Part shown: positions 9,343 to 16,447 of the stretch, piece after piece | Layout: the number at the start of each line of letters is the position of its first letter | Position numbering within the stretch: the stretch's first letter is position 1 | Source of the DNA: Kitasatospora griseola | GTDB taxonomy: Bacteria > Actinomycetota > Actinomycetes > Streptomycetales > Streptomycetaceae | Direction: 5' to 3' | Length of the DNA: 45,470 bases | Assembly (NCBI RefSeq): GCF_014648555.1 | Contig: NZ_BMRI01000007.1 | Location: forward strand, 52,156 to 97,625 | The notes under the pieces: generated by a model | Seen by the model: the letters and a program-made list of their open reading frames with translations, nothing else | Database searches by the model: none | Told to the model about the DNA's origin: nothing | Position numbers and translations under genes: made by a program

Positions 9343-10365
9343 ATGCGTACCGTGCGGGACGGCGCCTGGGTGGTGGCCCGCCCGGGGCCGGTGGACGCCG
9401 GGCCCGGGCCGCTGGTGTGGGAGCGGCGGCCGCCGCCCGTCCCCGGCGAGACGGAGATCCTGGTCGAGGTGGAGGCGTGCGGGGTGTGCCGGACGGACCT
9501 GCACCTCGCCGAGGGGGACCTGCCGCCGAGGGTGCCGCGCTGCACGCCCGGCCACGAGGTGGTGGGCCGGGTGACGTCGGCGGGTGCGGGGGTACGGGAG
9601 TTCGCGGTCGGCGACCGGGCGGGGGTGGCCTGGCTGGCCGGGGTGTGCGGGCGCTGCCGGTACTGCCGCAGCGGGCGGGAGAACCTGTGCCCGGGGTCGA
9701 CGTACACCGGCTGGGACCGGCACGGCGGCTACGCGGGGTTCGTCACGGCGGACGCCCGTTTCGCCTACCGCCTGCCGGAGGGCCCGCCCGCCGAGGAGCT
9801 CGCGCCGCTGCTGTGCGCGGGGATCATCGGCCACCGCGCCCTGGCCCGGGCCGAGTTGCCGCCGGGCGGTCTCCTCGGCATCTACGGTTTCGGCGCGTCC
9901 GCCCACCTGACGGCCCAGCTGGCGCTGGCCCGGGGCGCCCGGCTGGCGGTGTTCACCCGCGGCGCGGCGGCGCGCGAGCTGGCCCGGGAGCTGGGCGCGG
10001 GCTTCGCCGGCGACTCCTACGACCCGCCGCCCGAGCCGCTGGACGCCGCGATCCTGTTCGCCCCGGTCGGCGAGCTGGTGCCGGTCGCCCTGGCGGCACT
10101 TGACCGCGGCGGCACCCTCTCGGTCGCCGGCATCCACCTCACCGACATCCCCGCCCTGAACTACCAGCAACATCTGTTCCAGGAGCGCACCTTGCGCAGC
10201 GTCACCGCCAACACCCGCGCCGACGGCCACGCGTTCCTCACCGAGGCGGCGCACGTCCGCCCGACCGTCCGGGTCAACCGCTATCCGATGCACCGCGCCG
10301 ACGCCGCCCTCGCGGACCTCGCCGCGGACCGGGTCACCGGCGTCGCCGTCCTGCTGGCGGAGTGA
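9343..10365 (+). CDS. Zinc-binding alcohol dehydrogenase, second copy (adh_fam_2-like)
   Basis: 340 aa, ATG preceded by GGGAGGACGC. Catalytic-zinc ligands are in [10 protein letters not shown] (Cys46) and GHEVVG (His71-Glu72); structural zinc cysteines are in [15 protein letters not shown] (102, 105, 108, 116). [16 protein letters not shown] replaces the usual GxGxxG dinucleotide loop, a feature of the family of zinc dehydrogenases recognised as adh_fam_2 that includes actinobacterial stress-linked members. It is clearly not a close duplicate of the dehydrogenase at 5944. It converges on the LuxR-type gene with only 24 bp between stops. The likely role is NAD(P)-linked aldehyde/alcohol interconversion; the substrate is unknown. 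Confidence 0.9.
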   Translation: MRTVRDGAWVVARPGPVDAGPGPLVWERRPPPVPGETEILVEVEACGVCRTDLHLAEGDLPPRVPRCTPGHEVVGRVTSAGAGVREFAVGDRAGVAWLAGVCGRCRYCRSGRENLCPGSTYTGWDRHGGYAGFVTADARFAYRLPEGPPAEELAPLLCAGIIGHRALARAELPPGGLLGIYGFGASAHLTAQLALARGARLAVFTRGAAARELARELGAGFAGDSYDPPPEPLDAAILFAPVGELVPVALAALDRGGTLSVAGIHLTDIPALNYQQHLFQERTLRSVTANTRADGHAFLTEAAHVRPTVRVNRYPMHRADAALADLAADRVTGVAVLLAE

Positions 10366-10389
10366 ACCGCCACGGCACGCTTCCGCCGC

Positions 10390-11370
10390 TCAGAGCCAGC
10401 CGCGGTGGGCGGCCCGCACTCCGGCCTGGAAGCGGCTGTCGGCGTCCAACCGGGCCATCAGGTCGGCCATCTGGCGTTTGACGGTGCGGCCGGAGACGCC
10501 GAGCTTGCGGCCGGCCGCCTCGTCGGTGTGGCCGGCCGCGGCCAGCTCCAGCAGGGTGCGCTCGGCCGAAGTGAGGCCCTGCCCGTCCACCGTGACGGAG
10601 GAGCCGAACGGGGTTGCCGCGGACCAGAGTTGGTCGAACAGCGCGCAGGCGACGGACAGCATGCCGGGGCTGTCCAGCTCCAGCGCGCCCTGCCGCGGGT
10701 CGGCCGGGTCGAGCGGGACGATGACGACCCTGCGGTCGACGATCACCAGCGGTGTCGGCACGATCGGGACGGTCCGCATCTCGCCGCCGAGGTCCGTCAG
10801 CCAGCGCGCGTGGGCCAGCGTGTCGGGGTCGTTGCGGAAGCTCTCCCGGCAGATCGCCCTGATGCCGACGCCCCGGCGCAGCGCCTGTTCGTTGAGCTGC
10901 GCGGAGGCCGCCCGCGCGTCGGGCCGGTCCGCGCCGCCCGGGTTGAGCGACAGGCACTCCGTCACGGCGTTCGCGGCGAGCTCCTCCAGGCGGCCCCGGA
11001 CGGCGTCGATCCCGTCGAGTCGGACCGCCGGCTCCGCGCGGTGCTGGCGCTGCTCCTCGTGCTCGGCCGCGAGTGCGGCGATCGCCGCCCGGGTCGCCTC
11101 GATCTGCCGCTGCCGGGCGGCGGCCTCGTCCTCGGCGGCGGCCAGCAGCGCCGACAGGCCGACCGCCGGGCTGACCGGCCGCAGCGTCCCGTCCGCGGCG
11201 GCGGAGGGTCTGACCAGCGCCAGGTCCGCCAACTCGTCGAGCGCGGAGCGTATCTGCCGGTCCGTCATTCCGGTGTCGTGGGCCAGCATGGCCACGCTGC
11301 GCGCCGGATCGGTGAGGACCGCCTGGTAGAGACGCTCGGCCAGGCCGGAGAGACCGAGTAACTCAAGCAT
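10390..11370 (-). CDS. TrmB/LuxR-type HTH transcriptional regulator
   Basis: 326 aa. The N-terminus (LGLSGLAERLYQAVLTDP, then MLAHDTGMTDRQIRSALDELADLALV) is a TrmB-like winged helix. A coiled segment rich in Ala/Glu (about 80-115) leads to a ligand/phospholipase-D-like central domain. The C-terminus is a LuxR helix-turn-helix: LTSAERTLLELAAAGHTDEAAGRKLGVSGRTVKRQM (cut here at family-conserved positions), about residues 264-300. This hybrid architecture is common in Streptomyces, often beside specialised-metabolite or peptide genes, and the inducers are mostly unknown. It is divergent from a 31-aa peptide gene, and exact tandem repeats lie between them, so it probably controls that operon and may sense its product. 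Confidence 0.88.
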   Translation of the reverse strand: MLELLGLSGLAERLYQAVLTDPARSVAMLAHDTGMTDRQIRSALDELADLALVRPSAAADGTLRPVSPAVGLSALLAAAEDEAAARQRQIEATRAAIAALAAEHEEQRQHRAEPAVRLDGIDAVRGRLEELAANAVTECLSLNPGGADRPDARAASAQLNEQALRRGVGIRAICRESFRNDPDTLAHARWLTDLGGEMRTVPIVPTPLVIVDRRVVIVPLDPADPRQGALELDSPGMLSVACALFDQLWSAATPFGSSVTVDGQGLTSAERTLLELAAAGHTDEAAGRKLGVSGRTVKRQMADLMARLDADSRFQAGVRAAHRGWL

Positions 11371-11458
11371 TCTGCCGCCCCCCGCGGTAGGTGCTCAAAC
11401 CATTGTCGGACCAGTCTGCCCAGCGGTAAAGCCCCGGGCAAGACTGCCCCATGCCTGT

Positions 11459-11488
11459 CCCGTTGGGGTCAGGCCCGTTGGGGCCAGG
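11459..11488. repeat. Tandem 15-bp direct repeats, candidate LuxR-type operator
   Basis: Two abutting copies, CCCGTTGGGGTCAGG and CCCGTTGGGGCCAGG, differ at one base. Each has a small CCC-GTT-GGG dyad at its core. An imperfect inverted repeat (CAGTCTGCCC ... GGGCAAGACTG) lies just to the left at about 11412-11445. They sit 89 bp from the regulator start and 131 bp from the peptide start, in the only intergenic region shared by the two. Confidence 0.55.
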
Positions 11489-11618
11489 CGCGGACCGCTG
11501 ACAGCGCGGCGCCGGTTCGGCAGGCTGATGCATGTCGGAAGCGCCGCCCCGGGGATCCGGGGCCGGGAGTCGCGATCGTCCGACGTCCGTCCACCGCACC
11601 CATGAATGGAGTCCGTCC

Positions 11619-11714
11619 ATGTCCAGCGTCGCCCAGCTGTCCCCCGCCACCGTCGGTTCGCTCGCGCTCCGCGCCGGTTCCGGCGACTCCGACAACGGGT
11701 TCGGCTGGGGCTGA
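11619..11714 (+). CDS. 31-residue peptide, candidate signal or RiPP-like precursor
   Basis: A 31-codon frame with GGAG seven bases before its ATG. It reads MSSVAQLSPATVGSLALRAG, then a Ser/Asp/Gly-rich stretch ending NGFGWG. The stop overlaps the next ATG as TGATG, a typical translational-coupling junction. No signal peptide or hydrophobic segment is present. The helical-looking first half and a small-residue tail closing with aromatic residues resemble a leader/core division, but no recognised RiPP-modifying enzyme is adjacent. It could be a signalling peptide sensed by the divergent TrmB/LuxR regulator. The coding call rests on Shine-Dalgarno, coupling and context, not on homology. Confidence 0.6.
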   Translation: MSSVAQLSPATVGSLALRAGSGDSDNGFGWG

Positions 11715-11992
11715 TGACCGACAAGCCGATCCTGCGCCTGACGCTGAGTCAACTCGTCGGTCCGTCCGCCCTGGTGGTCGCTCCCCAGTGGCTTACCGGC
11801 CACCTGTGGCGCCAGGCCCTGGCGGACGACCGCCTGGAGCACGTGCGGGTGCGGGTCGCACCCGGCCGGATCGGCGTGGCTCTGTTCCTCCTCGCCGCCG
11901 AGGAGACCGCCGCCCGCCGGAGCGCACGATCCATCTGCGCGCGGGCACTCGACACCTCGGACGAGCTGCGCGACTGGCGCCTCGCCGAGTAG
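11714..11992 (+). CDS. Uncharacterised 92-aa protein coupled to the 31-aa peptide
   Basis: Starts at the ATG in the TGATG junction with the peptide gene. It begins MTDKPILRLTLSQLVGPSAL and continues with WLTGHLWRQALADDRLEHVRVRV, a GVALFLLAAEETAARRSAR helix and a DELRDWRLAE end. It is small, soluble and mixed alpha/beta, with no transmembrane segment and no recognised motif. The tight coupling suggests that it binds, modifies, protects or exports its partner peptide; this is inference. Downstream there are 168 bp without a gene before the next start. Confidence 0.7.
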   Translation: MTDKPILRLTLSQLVGPSALVVAPQWLTGHLWRQALADDRLEHVRVRVAPGRIGVALFLLAAEETAARRSARSICARALDTSDELRDWRLAE

Positions 11993-12144
11993 CGACGGGC
12001 CTGCGCGCCTGCCTGCCGCGCCCCGTCCTTCCTTCCTCTCGCACGGCCTGCGTTCCGCAGGGCCGCTGTTCCGCGCATGCCCCGTTCGGGTCCCGGCCCG
12101 TCGGTGCGGCCGCGCTGCCCCCACGAGTCCTTCGAAGAAACGGA

Positions 12145-12156
12145 AGAGAGCTCTCT
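12145..12156. promoter_or_regulatory. 12-bp palindrome next to a Shine-Dalgarno
   Basis: AGAGAGCTCTCT is a perfect palindrome ending four bases before the ATG at 12161 and overlapping the likely Shine-Dalgarno (GGAAGAGAG). In the mRNA it could pair only with a second copy or form a very tight structure, so a function is uncertain. Confidence 0.25.
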
Positions 12157-12160
12157 CGTC

Positions 12161-13720
12161 ATGATCAGGTTGCTCCGACGCCTCCTCAGTCTGCTCGCCG
12201 TCACCGCCGTGACCGCCGGCCTGCTGATCACCGTCTCCGGGCCCGCCCAGGCCGCGTTCGTCTCCGACCTCGGCGGCCCCATCAGCCGCTCCGAGGTGAT
12301 CGAACGGGCCCAGTACTGGGTCGACAACCAGCCCGGCCCCTACGACCAGGGCGGCTACTCGCCCGGCCCCACCGGCGACCGGAACTACCGCCGTGACTGC
12401 TCCGGCTACGTCGACATGGCGTGGCACCTCAACAGCGACGACTCGACCAGGACCCTGTCGCAGCTGTCCACCTCGATCGACCGCCAGGACCTGTTGCCCG
12501 GCGACATCCTCCTCGACACCACGAACCACGTCATCATCTTCAACGCCTGGGCGAGCGACCACATCCACTTCAGCTACTACTCCTTCGGTACCGACCCGGT
12601 GAAGAAGGTGACGAACGCCTCCATCAACGACGGGACGATCGACGGCTGGCCCAACAGCAACTACCAGGCCCGCCGCTACAACAAGATCGTCGACAGCCCG
12701 GTGACCAACTACGAGCGCCAGCTGATCGGCCGGCCCCACCTCGGCATGAACGCCAACCAGACGCTGGAGTTCATCGACAACGACGGCAACGGCGGGGTGC
12801 GGACCAAGTACCAGGTGAACCCGAACAGCACCTGGTCGAACTGGACCGCCATCCCGAACGCGGCGAACGTGGCGGGCACCCCGGTGCTGGGCCGCGGCAC
12901 CAACGGCGCCCAGGAGATCTTCGCCCGCACCACGGACGGCAGCGTCGTGTCCAGGTGGCAGGTGAAGCCGAACAGCACCTGGTCCGGCTGGTTCAACCAC
13001 GGCGGCAACGTCGCCTCCGAACTCGCGGTCGCCGCCAACGAGGACGGCCGCCAGCAGATCTTCGGCCGCACCCCCGACGGCCGGATCACCACCAGCTGGC
13101 AGGACACGCCGAACGGCGCCTGGCACGACTGGCTGACCTTCGACGGCGCCGACTTCGTCGGCAACCCCACCGTGGCCTACGGCGCCAACGGCAGCCTTGA
13201 GGTGTACGCCCGCACCACGAACGGGCACATCATGTCCCGGTGGCAGGTGAAGCCGAACAGCACCTTCACGACGAGCTGGTTCGACCACGGCGGCAACGTC
13301 GTCTCCGACCCGGTGATCGGGATCGGCCAGAACGGCTCCCAGGAGATCTTCGCCCGCACCGCCGACGGCCGGATCACCACCAGCTGGCAGGTCGCGCCGA
13401 ACAGCACCTGGTCGAACTGGGCGACCTTCGCCGGCGACGGCTTCGTCGGCGACCCCGCCGTCGTGCTCTGCCGCAACGGCAACCTGGAGATGTTCGCCCG
13501 CAAGGCCGACGGCACCGTGTGGAACCTCCACCAGGTGGCGCCGAACAGCACCTGGACCACCTCCTGGAGCTCGCTCGGCGGCGCACTGGCGACGAACCCG
13601 GTGGCGGGCGAGAGCCAGGACGGCCGGCTGGAGGTCTTCGGCAAGACCGCCTCCGGCACCGTCACCCACGCCTTCCAGAGCCGTATCGCCTCCGCCTTCA
13701 GCACCTTCCGGGACCTGTAG
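12161..13720 (+). CDS. Secreted NlpC/P60-like protein with seven-repeat PLL-like propeller
   Basis: 519 aa. A Sec signal peptide (MIRLLRRLLSLLAVTAVTAG, cleavage after GPAQA near residue 31) leads to an NlpC/P60-like domain: DCSGYVDMAW with the probable nucleophile Cys80, then LLPGDILL and NHVIIF with His123. Seven repeats of about 47 residues follow. Each contains a variant of (E/Q)(I/V)(F/Y)(A/G)RTxDGxxxxxWQV and then PNSTWSxW, which matches PLL-type fucose-binding lectin propellers. Seven copies would close a seven-bladed ring. The expected role is extracellular: cell-wall or other amide-bond cleavage targeted by glycan binding. It ends at a strong bidirectional hairpin shared with the convergent MFS gene. 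Confidence 0.85.
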   Translation: MIRLLRRLLSLLAVTAVTAGLLITVSGPAQAAFVSDLGGPISRSEVIERAQYWVDNQPGPYDQGGYSPGPTGDRNYRRDCSGYVDMAWHLNSDDSTRTLSQLSTSIDRQDLLPGDILLDTTNHVIIFNAWASDHIHFSYYSFGTDPVKKVTNASINDGTIDGWPNSNYQARRYNKIVDSPVTNYERQLIGRPHLGMNANQTLEFIDNDGNGGVRTKYQVNPNSTWSNWTAIPNAANVAGTPVLGRGTNGAQEIFARTTDGSVVSRWQVKPNSTWSGWFNHGGNVASELAVAANEDGRQQIFGRTPDGRITTSWQDTPNGAWHDWLTFDGADFVGNPTVAYGANGSLEVYARTTNGHIMSRWQVKPNSTFTTSWFDHGGNVVSDPVIGIGQNGSQEIFARTADGRITTSWQVAPNSTWSNWATFAGDGFVGDPAVVLCRNGNLEMFARKADGTVWNLHQVAPNSTWTTSWSSLGGALATNPVAGESQDGRLEVFGKTASGTVTHAFQSRIASAFSTFRDL

Positions 13721-13740
13721 CCGCGCAGCGCCGCCCAACC

Positions 13741-13774
13741 GGTGCCGGGCAGTCGAAGCCGACTGCCCGGCGCC
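13741..13774. terminator. Bidirectional terminator hairpin
   Basis: GCCGGGCAGTCG-AAGC-CGACTGCCCGGC is a perfect 12-bp stem with a tetraloop (13744-13771), extendable by three pairs including one G-U. It lies between the converging stops at 13720 and 13780 and can serve both strands. There is no U-tract, as usual in Streptomyces. Confidence 0.85.
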
Positions 13775-13779
13775 TCGCG

Positions 13780-15273
13780 TTACCCGCGACTCGCTTCCAA
13801 CTCCATCTCCGGTGCCACTACCTTGGATTGACGCATAGTCAGAACCAGAACGACCAGCACGGCGAAGATCCCGGCGGCCGCGAACCCGGTGACGTGCAGC
13901 GCGCCGGTGAAGGCCTCCCTGGCGTGCTGGAGGAACACCGCGCCCTGCTCGGCGGGGAGTTCGCGGGCCGTGACCACCGCGCCGGCCAACGAGTCGGAGG
14001 CGCCGTCCATGCGGTGGCGGTAGACGACGGCGGCCAGCACGCCCAGCAGGGCGAAGCCGAGCGAACCGCCGAGGTAGTTGCCGGTCTCCGACATCGAGGC
14101 CGCCGAGCCGGCCCGCTCCGGCGGGACGGAGCCGAGGACCAGGCCGGTGCCGAGGGCGAACAGCGGGCCGGTGCCGAGGGCCAGCACGGTGATGCCGGTC
14201 ATCACCAGCACCAGCGAGCCGTCGACGGCGGCCAGCAGCAGCCCGCCGAGCGCGGAGCAGGCCAGGCCGCCGGCGATCGCGGTGGTCTGCTTCATCCGGC
14301 GGGCCAGCGCGGGCGCGGTCATGGTGCCGACGGCGACGCCGAGGCCCATGGGCGCGAACAGCGCAGCCGAGACGGCCGGCGAGTGGTCCAGCACGTTCTG
14401 CAGGTACTGGGTGACCAGCAGGCCGGTGCCGGCCATCGCGACACCGGCCAGCACCAGCCCGACCAGGACGGCCGCGAACGGCCGGCTGCGCAGCAGTCGC
14501 AGGTCCAACAGCGGTTCCTCGACCCGTAGTTGGCGGCGGACGAAGAGCAGCCCGAGCACCGCGCCGACGAGCAGCGCGACCGCCGGCCCGAGCGACGAGC
14601 CGCCCGCGATGCCGTCCACGGCCAGCTGCTTGACGCCGTACACCAGCAGCAGCATCGCGGCCAGCGACAGCCCGACGCCGACCGGGTCCAGCCGGCCGGC
14701 CCGGTCGCTGCGGAACTCCGGGAGCAGCGCGGGCCCGGCGGCCAGCAGCAGCACCATCGGCGGGACGGCGATCAGGAACACCGAGCCCCACCAGAAGTGC
14801 TGGAGCAGCACTCCGGCGAGCACCGGCCCGAGCGCGCCGCCGGCGAACTGGCCGGTGGCCCAGACCGCGATGGCCCGGCCGCGTTCCCGCTCGTCGCGGA
14901 ACATGTTGGTGATCAGCGACAGCGTGGACGGGGCGAGCGTCGCGCCGGCGACGCCCAGCAGGGCCCGGACCACGATCAGCATCAGCGGATCGACGGCGAA
15001 CGCGGCCACCACCGAGAGCACGGCGAACGCGGCCGCGCCGGTGAGCAGCAGCCGCCGGCGGCCGATCCGGTCGCCGAGGGTGCCCATGGTGATGACCAGG
15101 CCGGCCACCACAAGTCCGTAGCTGTCGCTGATCCACAGCTGTTCGACGTTGTCCGCCCCCAGGTCGGCGCTGAGCCGCGGGAGGGCGAGTAGCAGTGCCG
15201 TCACGTCCATCGCGACGATCAGTGTCGGCAGCATGAGCAGGGCCAGCCCCCACCGTGCCCGGTCGACTCGCAT
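13780..15273 (-). CDS. MFS drug-type exporter, 14-TM DHA2 family
   Basis: 497 aa from the ATG at 15273, with AGAGGAG upstream; longer in-frame extensions are not protein-like. It shows the family layout: first helix WGLALLMLPTLIVAMDVTAL containing the antiporter-type acidic residue in MDVT, loop-2/3 motif GTLGDRIGRRRLLLTG, and motif-C-like ALGPVLAGVLL in the fifth helix. About fourteen hydrophobic helices end in a basic tail. It resembles SmvA/QacA-type multidrug proton antiporters. The start is divergent from a DGPF/YCII gene and the two share a large symmetric dyad. No TetR gene is adjacent, so control probably comes from elsewhere or through that dyad. Confidence 0.93.
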   Translation of the reverse strand: MRVDRARWGLALLMLPTLIVAMDVTALLLALPRLSADLGADNVEQLWISDSYGLVVAGLVITMGTLGDRIGRRRLLLTGAAAFAVLSVVAAFAVDPLMLIVVRALLGVAGATLAPSTLSLITNMFRDERERGRAIAVWATGQFAGGALGPVLAGVLLQHFWWGSVFLIAVPPMVLLLAAGPALLPEFRSDRAGRLDPVGVGLSLAAMLLLVYGVKQLAVDGIAGGSSLGPAVALLVGAVLGLLFVRRQLRVEEPLLDLRLLRSRPFAAVLVGLVLAGVAMAGTGLLVTQYLQNVLDHSPAVSAALFAPMGLGVAVGTMTAPALARRMKQTTAIAGGLACSALGGLLLAAVDGSLVLVMTGITVLALGTGPLFALGTGLVLGSVPPERAGSAASMSETGNYLGGSLGFALLGVLAAVVYRHRMDGASDSLAGAVVTARELPAEQGAVFLQHAREAFTGALHVTGFAAAGIFAVLVVLVLTMRQSKVVAPEMELEASRG

Positions 15274-15312
15274 GTTCGAACGCTCCTCTTTCTCTCGACT
15301 GTTCCGTCGTCC

Positions 15313-15418
15313 GGTCGGAGCGGAGGCGCGGTTCTTGACATCCCGCCGCCGGAGGGAGCCGGAAATCTCGCGGAGTTTTCCCGGCGGGGATGTCAGGACG
15401 GCGTCGGCGGCTCCGACC
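15313..15418. promoter_or_regulatory. Symmetric 106-bp dyad between MFS exporter and YCII gene
   Basis: Two inverted pairs share exactly the same centre (15365.5). The outer pair is GGTCGGAGC at 15313-15321 and GCTCCGACC at 15410-15418. The inner pair is TGACATCCC at 15336-15344 and GGGATGTCA at 15387-15395. Both arms have the same 14-base spacing between outer and inner elements. Read outward-in, each TGACATCCC could be a -35-like element of two face-to-face promoters, or the whole could be a two-site operator. Confidence 0.55.
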
Positions 15419-15465
15419 AACGGGCGGGGCCCCGGCCGGGGCCCGCGAGCGACGAGGAGTGCGAG

Positions 15466-15822
15466 ATGAAGTTCCTGATCGGCCTGCACATCGACCCGGC
15501 GGTGCTGGACGCGCTGACGGACGAGGAGAAGGCCGGGCTCGGCAGCGGCCACGGCCGGTTCATCCAGGCGCTGAAGGACTCCGGCGAGCTGATCCTCACC
15601 CAGGCGCTGGCGGACCCGTCGCAGTCGGTGGTGGTGTCGGTGCGGGGCGGGCAGCCGGTGGTGACGGACGGTCCGTTCCTGGCGGCGAAGGAGTTCCTGG
15701 GCGGCTTCTACCTGGTGGACTGCGAGAACGAGGAGCGGGCGGTCGAGCTGGCGGCGCAGATCCCGGACGCCGCGATTCCCGGCCTGGGCGTGGAGGTGCG
15801 TCAAGTGCTGTTCTCCGACTGA
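15466..15822 (+). CDS. YCII-related (DGPF) domain protein
   Basis: 118 aa. The name-giving motif is intact as VVTDGPFLAAKEFLGGFYLVD, preceded by HGRFIQALKDSGELILTQAL and ending in VEVRQVLF; this is the compact ferredoxin-like fold of the family. DGPF proteins in actinobacteria are commonly encoded with ECF42- or ECF41-type sigma factors, but none is present here. The biochemical role of the family is not established. It is divergent from the MFS exporter, with a shared dyad, and is followed by a strong hairpin terminator. Confidence 0.88.
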   Translation: MKFLIGLHIDPAVLDALTDEEKAGLGSGHGRFIQALKDSGELILTQALADPSQSVVVSVRGGQPVVTDGPFLAAKEFLGGFYLVDCENEERAVELAAQIPDAAIPGLGVEVRQVLFSD

Positions 15823-15850
15823 CACTTGGCGACAGGACAGCACCCGACTT

Positions 15851-15888
15851 CGAGGGCCTGCTGCGCGCACTCGCGCCGCAGGCCCTCG
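15851..15888 (+). terminator. Hairpin terminator after the YCII gene
   Basis: CGAGGGCCTGC ... GCAGGCCCTCG forms an 11-bp perfect outer stem. It continues inward with one mismatch through GCGCG/CGCGC, giving about 16 pairs around a four-base loop. It starts 29 bp after the stop. Confidence 0.8.
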
Positions 15889-16073
15889 GCACGCCGGTCC
15901 GCCGGCCGTGACGGGCCGGTCGGCGCCGATGCTGCCGACCCACGCCCGCCGGGATGCGCGGGCGACGGCGAGCCGCGCCGAGCACGAGCAGCGTCGCCTG
16001 GAATCCCGGGCGACGAGGGGGCGACCGCTCCCCCGATCGCCCGCCCGACGGCCACCCTCCCGCTTGCCGCGAC

Positions 16074-16105
16074 CATGACACATAATCATGCCCCGGACAT
16101 GACAC
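16074..16105. repeat. CATGACAC direct repeats in an AT-rich patch
   Basis: CATGACAC occurs at 16074-16081 and again at 16098-16105. The first copy is also part of CATGA-N7-TCATG. The spacing of 24 bp is close to two helical turns and the site is about 115 bp before the peptide gene, so a regulator site is possible. Confidence 0.35.
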
Positions 16106-16157
16106 TTCCGGGCGGCCAGGACTCCACATGCGTCGCTCCAGGAGCCCGCCTAGCGTG

Positions 16158-16208
16158 GGGGAAGGACATCGTCGATCCGACGATGACGTCCGTCCTTCCC
16201 CAAGGAGG
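16158..16208 (+). promoter_or_regulatory. 5'-leader hairpin abutting the Shine-Dalgarno of the 60-aa peptide
   Basis: An outer stem of ten perfect pairs (GGGGAAGGAC at 16158-16167 with GTCCTTCCCC at 16192-16201) stacks on an inner stem of seven (ATCGTCG at 16168-16174 with CGACGAT at 16178-16184), with one seven-base bulge. The Shine-Dalgarno AAGGAGG begins at the very next base (16202). A candidate -10 (TAGCGT, 16151-16156) would start the transcript at the foot of the stem. It may protect the 5' end or control translation. Confidence 0.6.
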
Positions 16209-16216
16209 CGTATCCG

Positions 16217-16399
16217 ATGCTTGCCCAGACCGTGCTTGCTCCGCACCGCGCCACGGCGCCCGAACTCGGCACCGTCAAGGCGCTGATGACCGAGGACGAG
16301 TCGCCGGTCAGCGACGCGCCGCTGTACCGCCCCGAGGCCATCGGCCTGCTGCTGCTCGCCCTGTTGCTCTCCCCGAAGGGTCCCAAGGAGAAGAAGTAG
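16217..16399 (+). CDS. 60-aa peptide with hydrophobic/basic C-terminus
   Basis: Strong Shine-Dalgarno AAGGAGG eight bases before the ATG. The N-terminal 40 residues are hydrophilic and mixed (MLAQTVLAPHRATAPELGTV, then an acidic MTEDESPVSD). The C-terminus is a leucine run IGLLLLALLLSP followed by KGPKEKK. The arrangement could be a leader plus hydrophobic core as in a peptide pheromone or RiPP precursor, or a tiny membrane protein with one short helix and a positively charged tail. There are no Cys residues, so lanthionine formation is unlikely. It is the first gene of a four-gene unit that ends with a serine hydrolase. The sequence was not recognised. Confidence 0.7.
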   Translation: MLAQTVLAPHRATAPELGTVKALMTEDESPVSDAPLYRPEAIGLLLLALLLSPKGPKEKK

Positions 16400-16447
16400 C
16401 ACCGACCCGGCATCAGATCGGAATCATCGGAAGAAAGTGGTCCACCT

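Larger units (their letters stand above)
15823..16216. other. Gene-free interval: terminator, repeats and leader hairpin
   Basis: No convincing gene was seen on either strand. The interval holds the YCII terminator (15851-15888), a featureless GC-rich part, a more AT-rich patch with CATGACAC repeats (16074-16105), a TAGCGT that could serve as a -10 at 16151-16156, and the hairpin in front of the 60-aa peptide gene. Confidence 0.6.

Noticed and set aside
11619..11714. Lanthipeptide or lasso-peptide precursor
   Set aside because: No Cys, no LanM/LanKC, lasso cyclase or B-protein genes nearby; only a generic candidate-precursor label is justified.
11363..15253. Minus-strand frame of about 1300 codons
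   Set aside because: Spans the convergent MFS and NlpC/P60 genes and the terminator between them; only the MFS frame shows family motifs.
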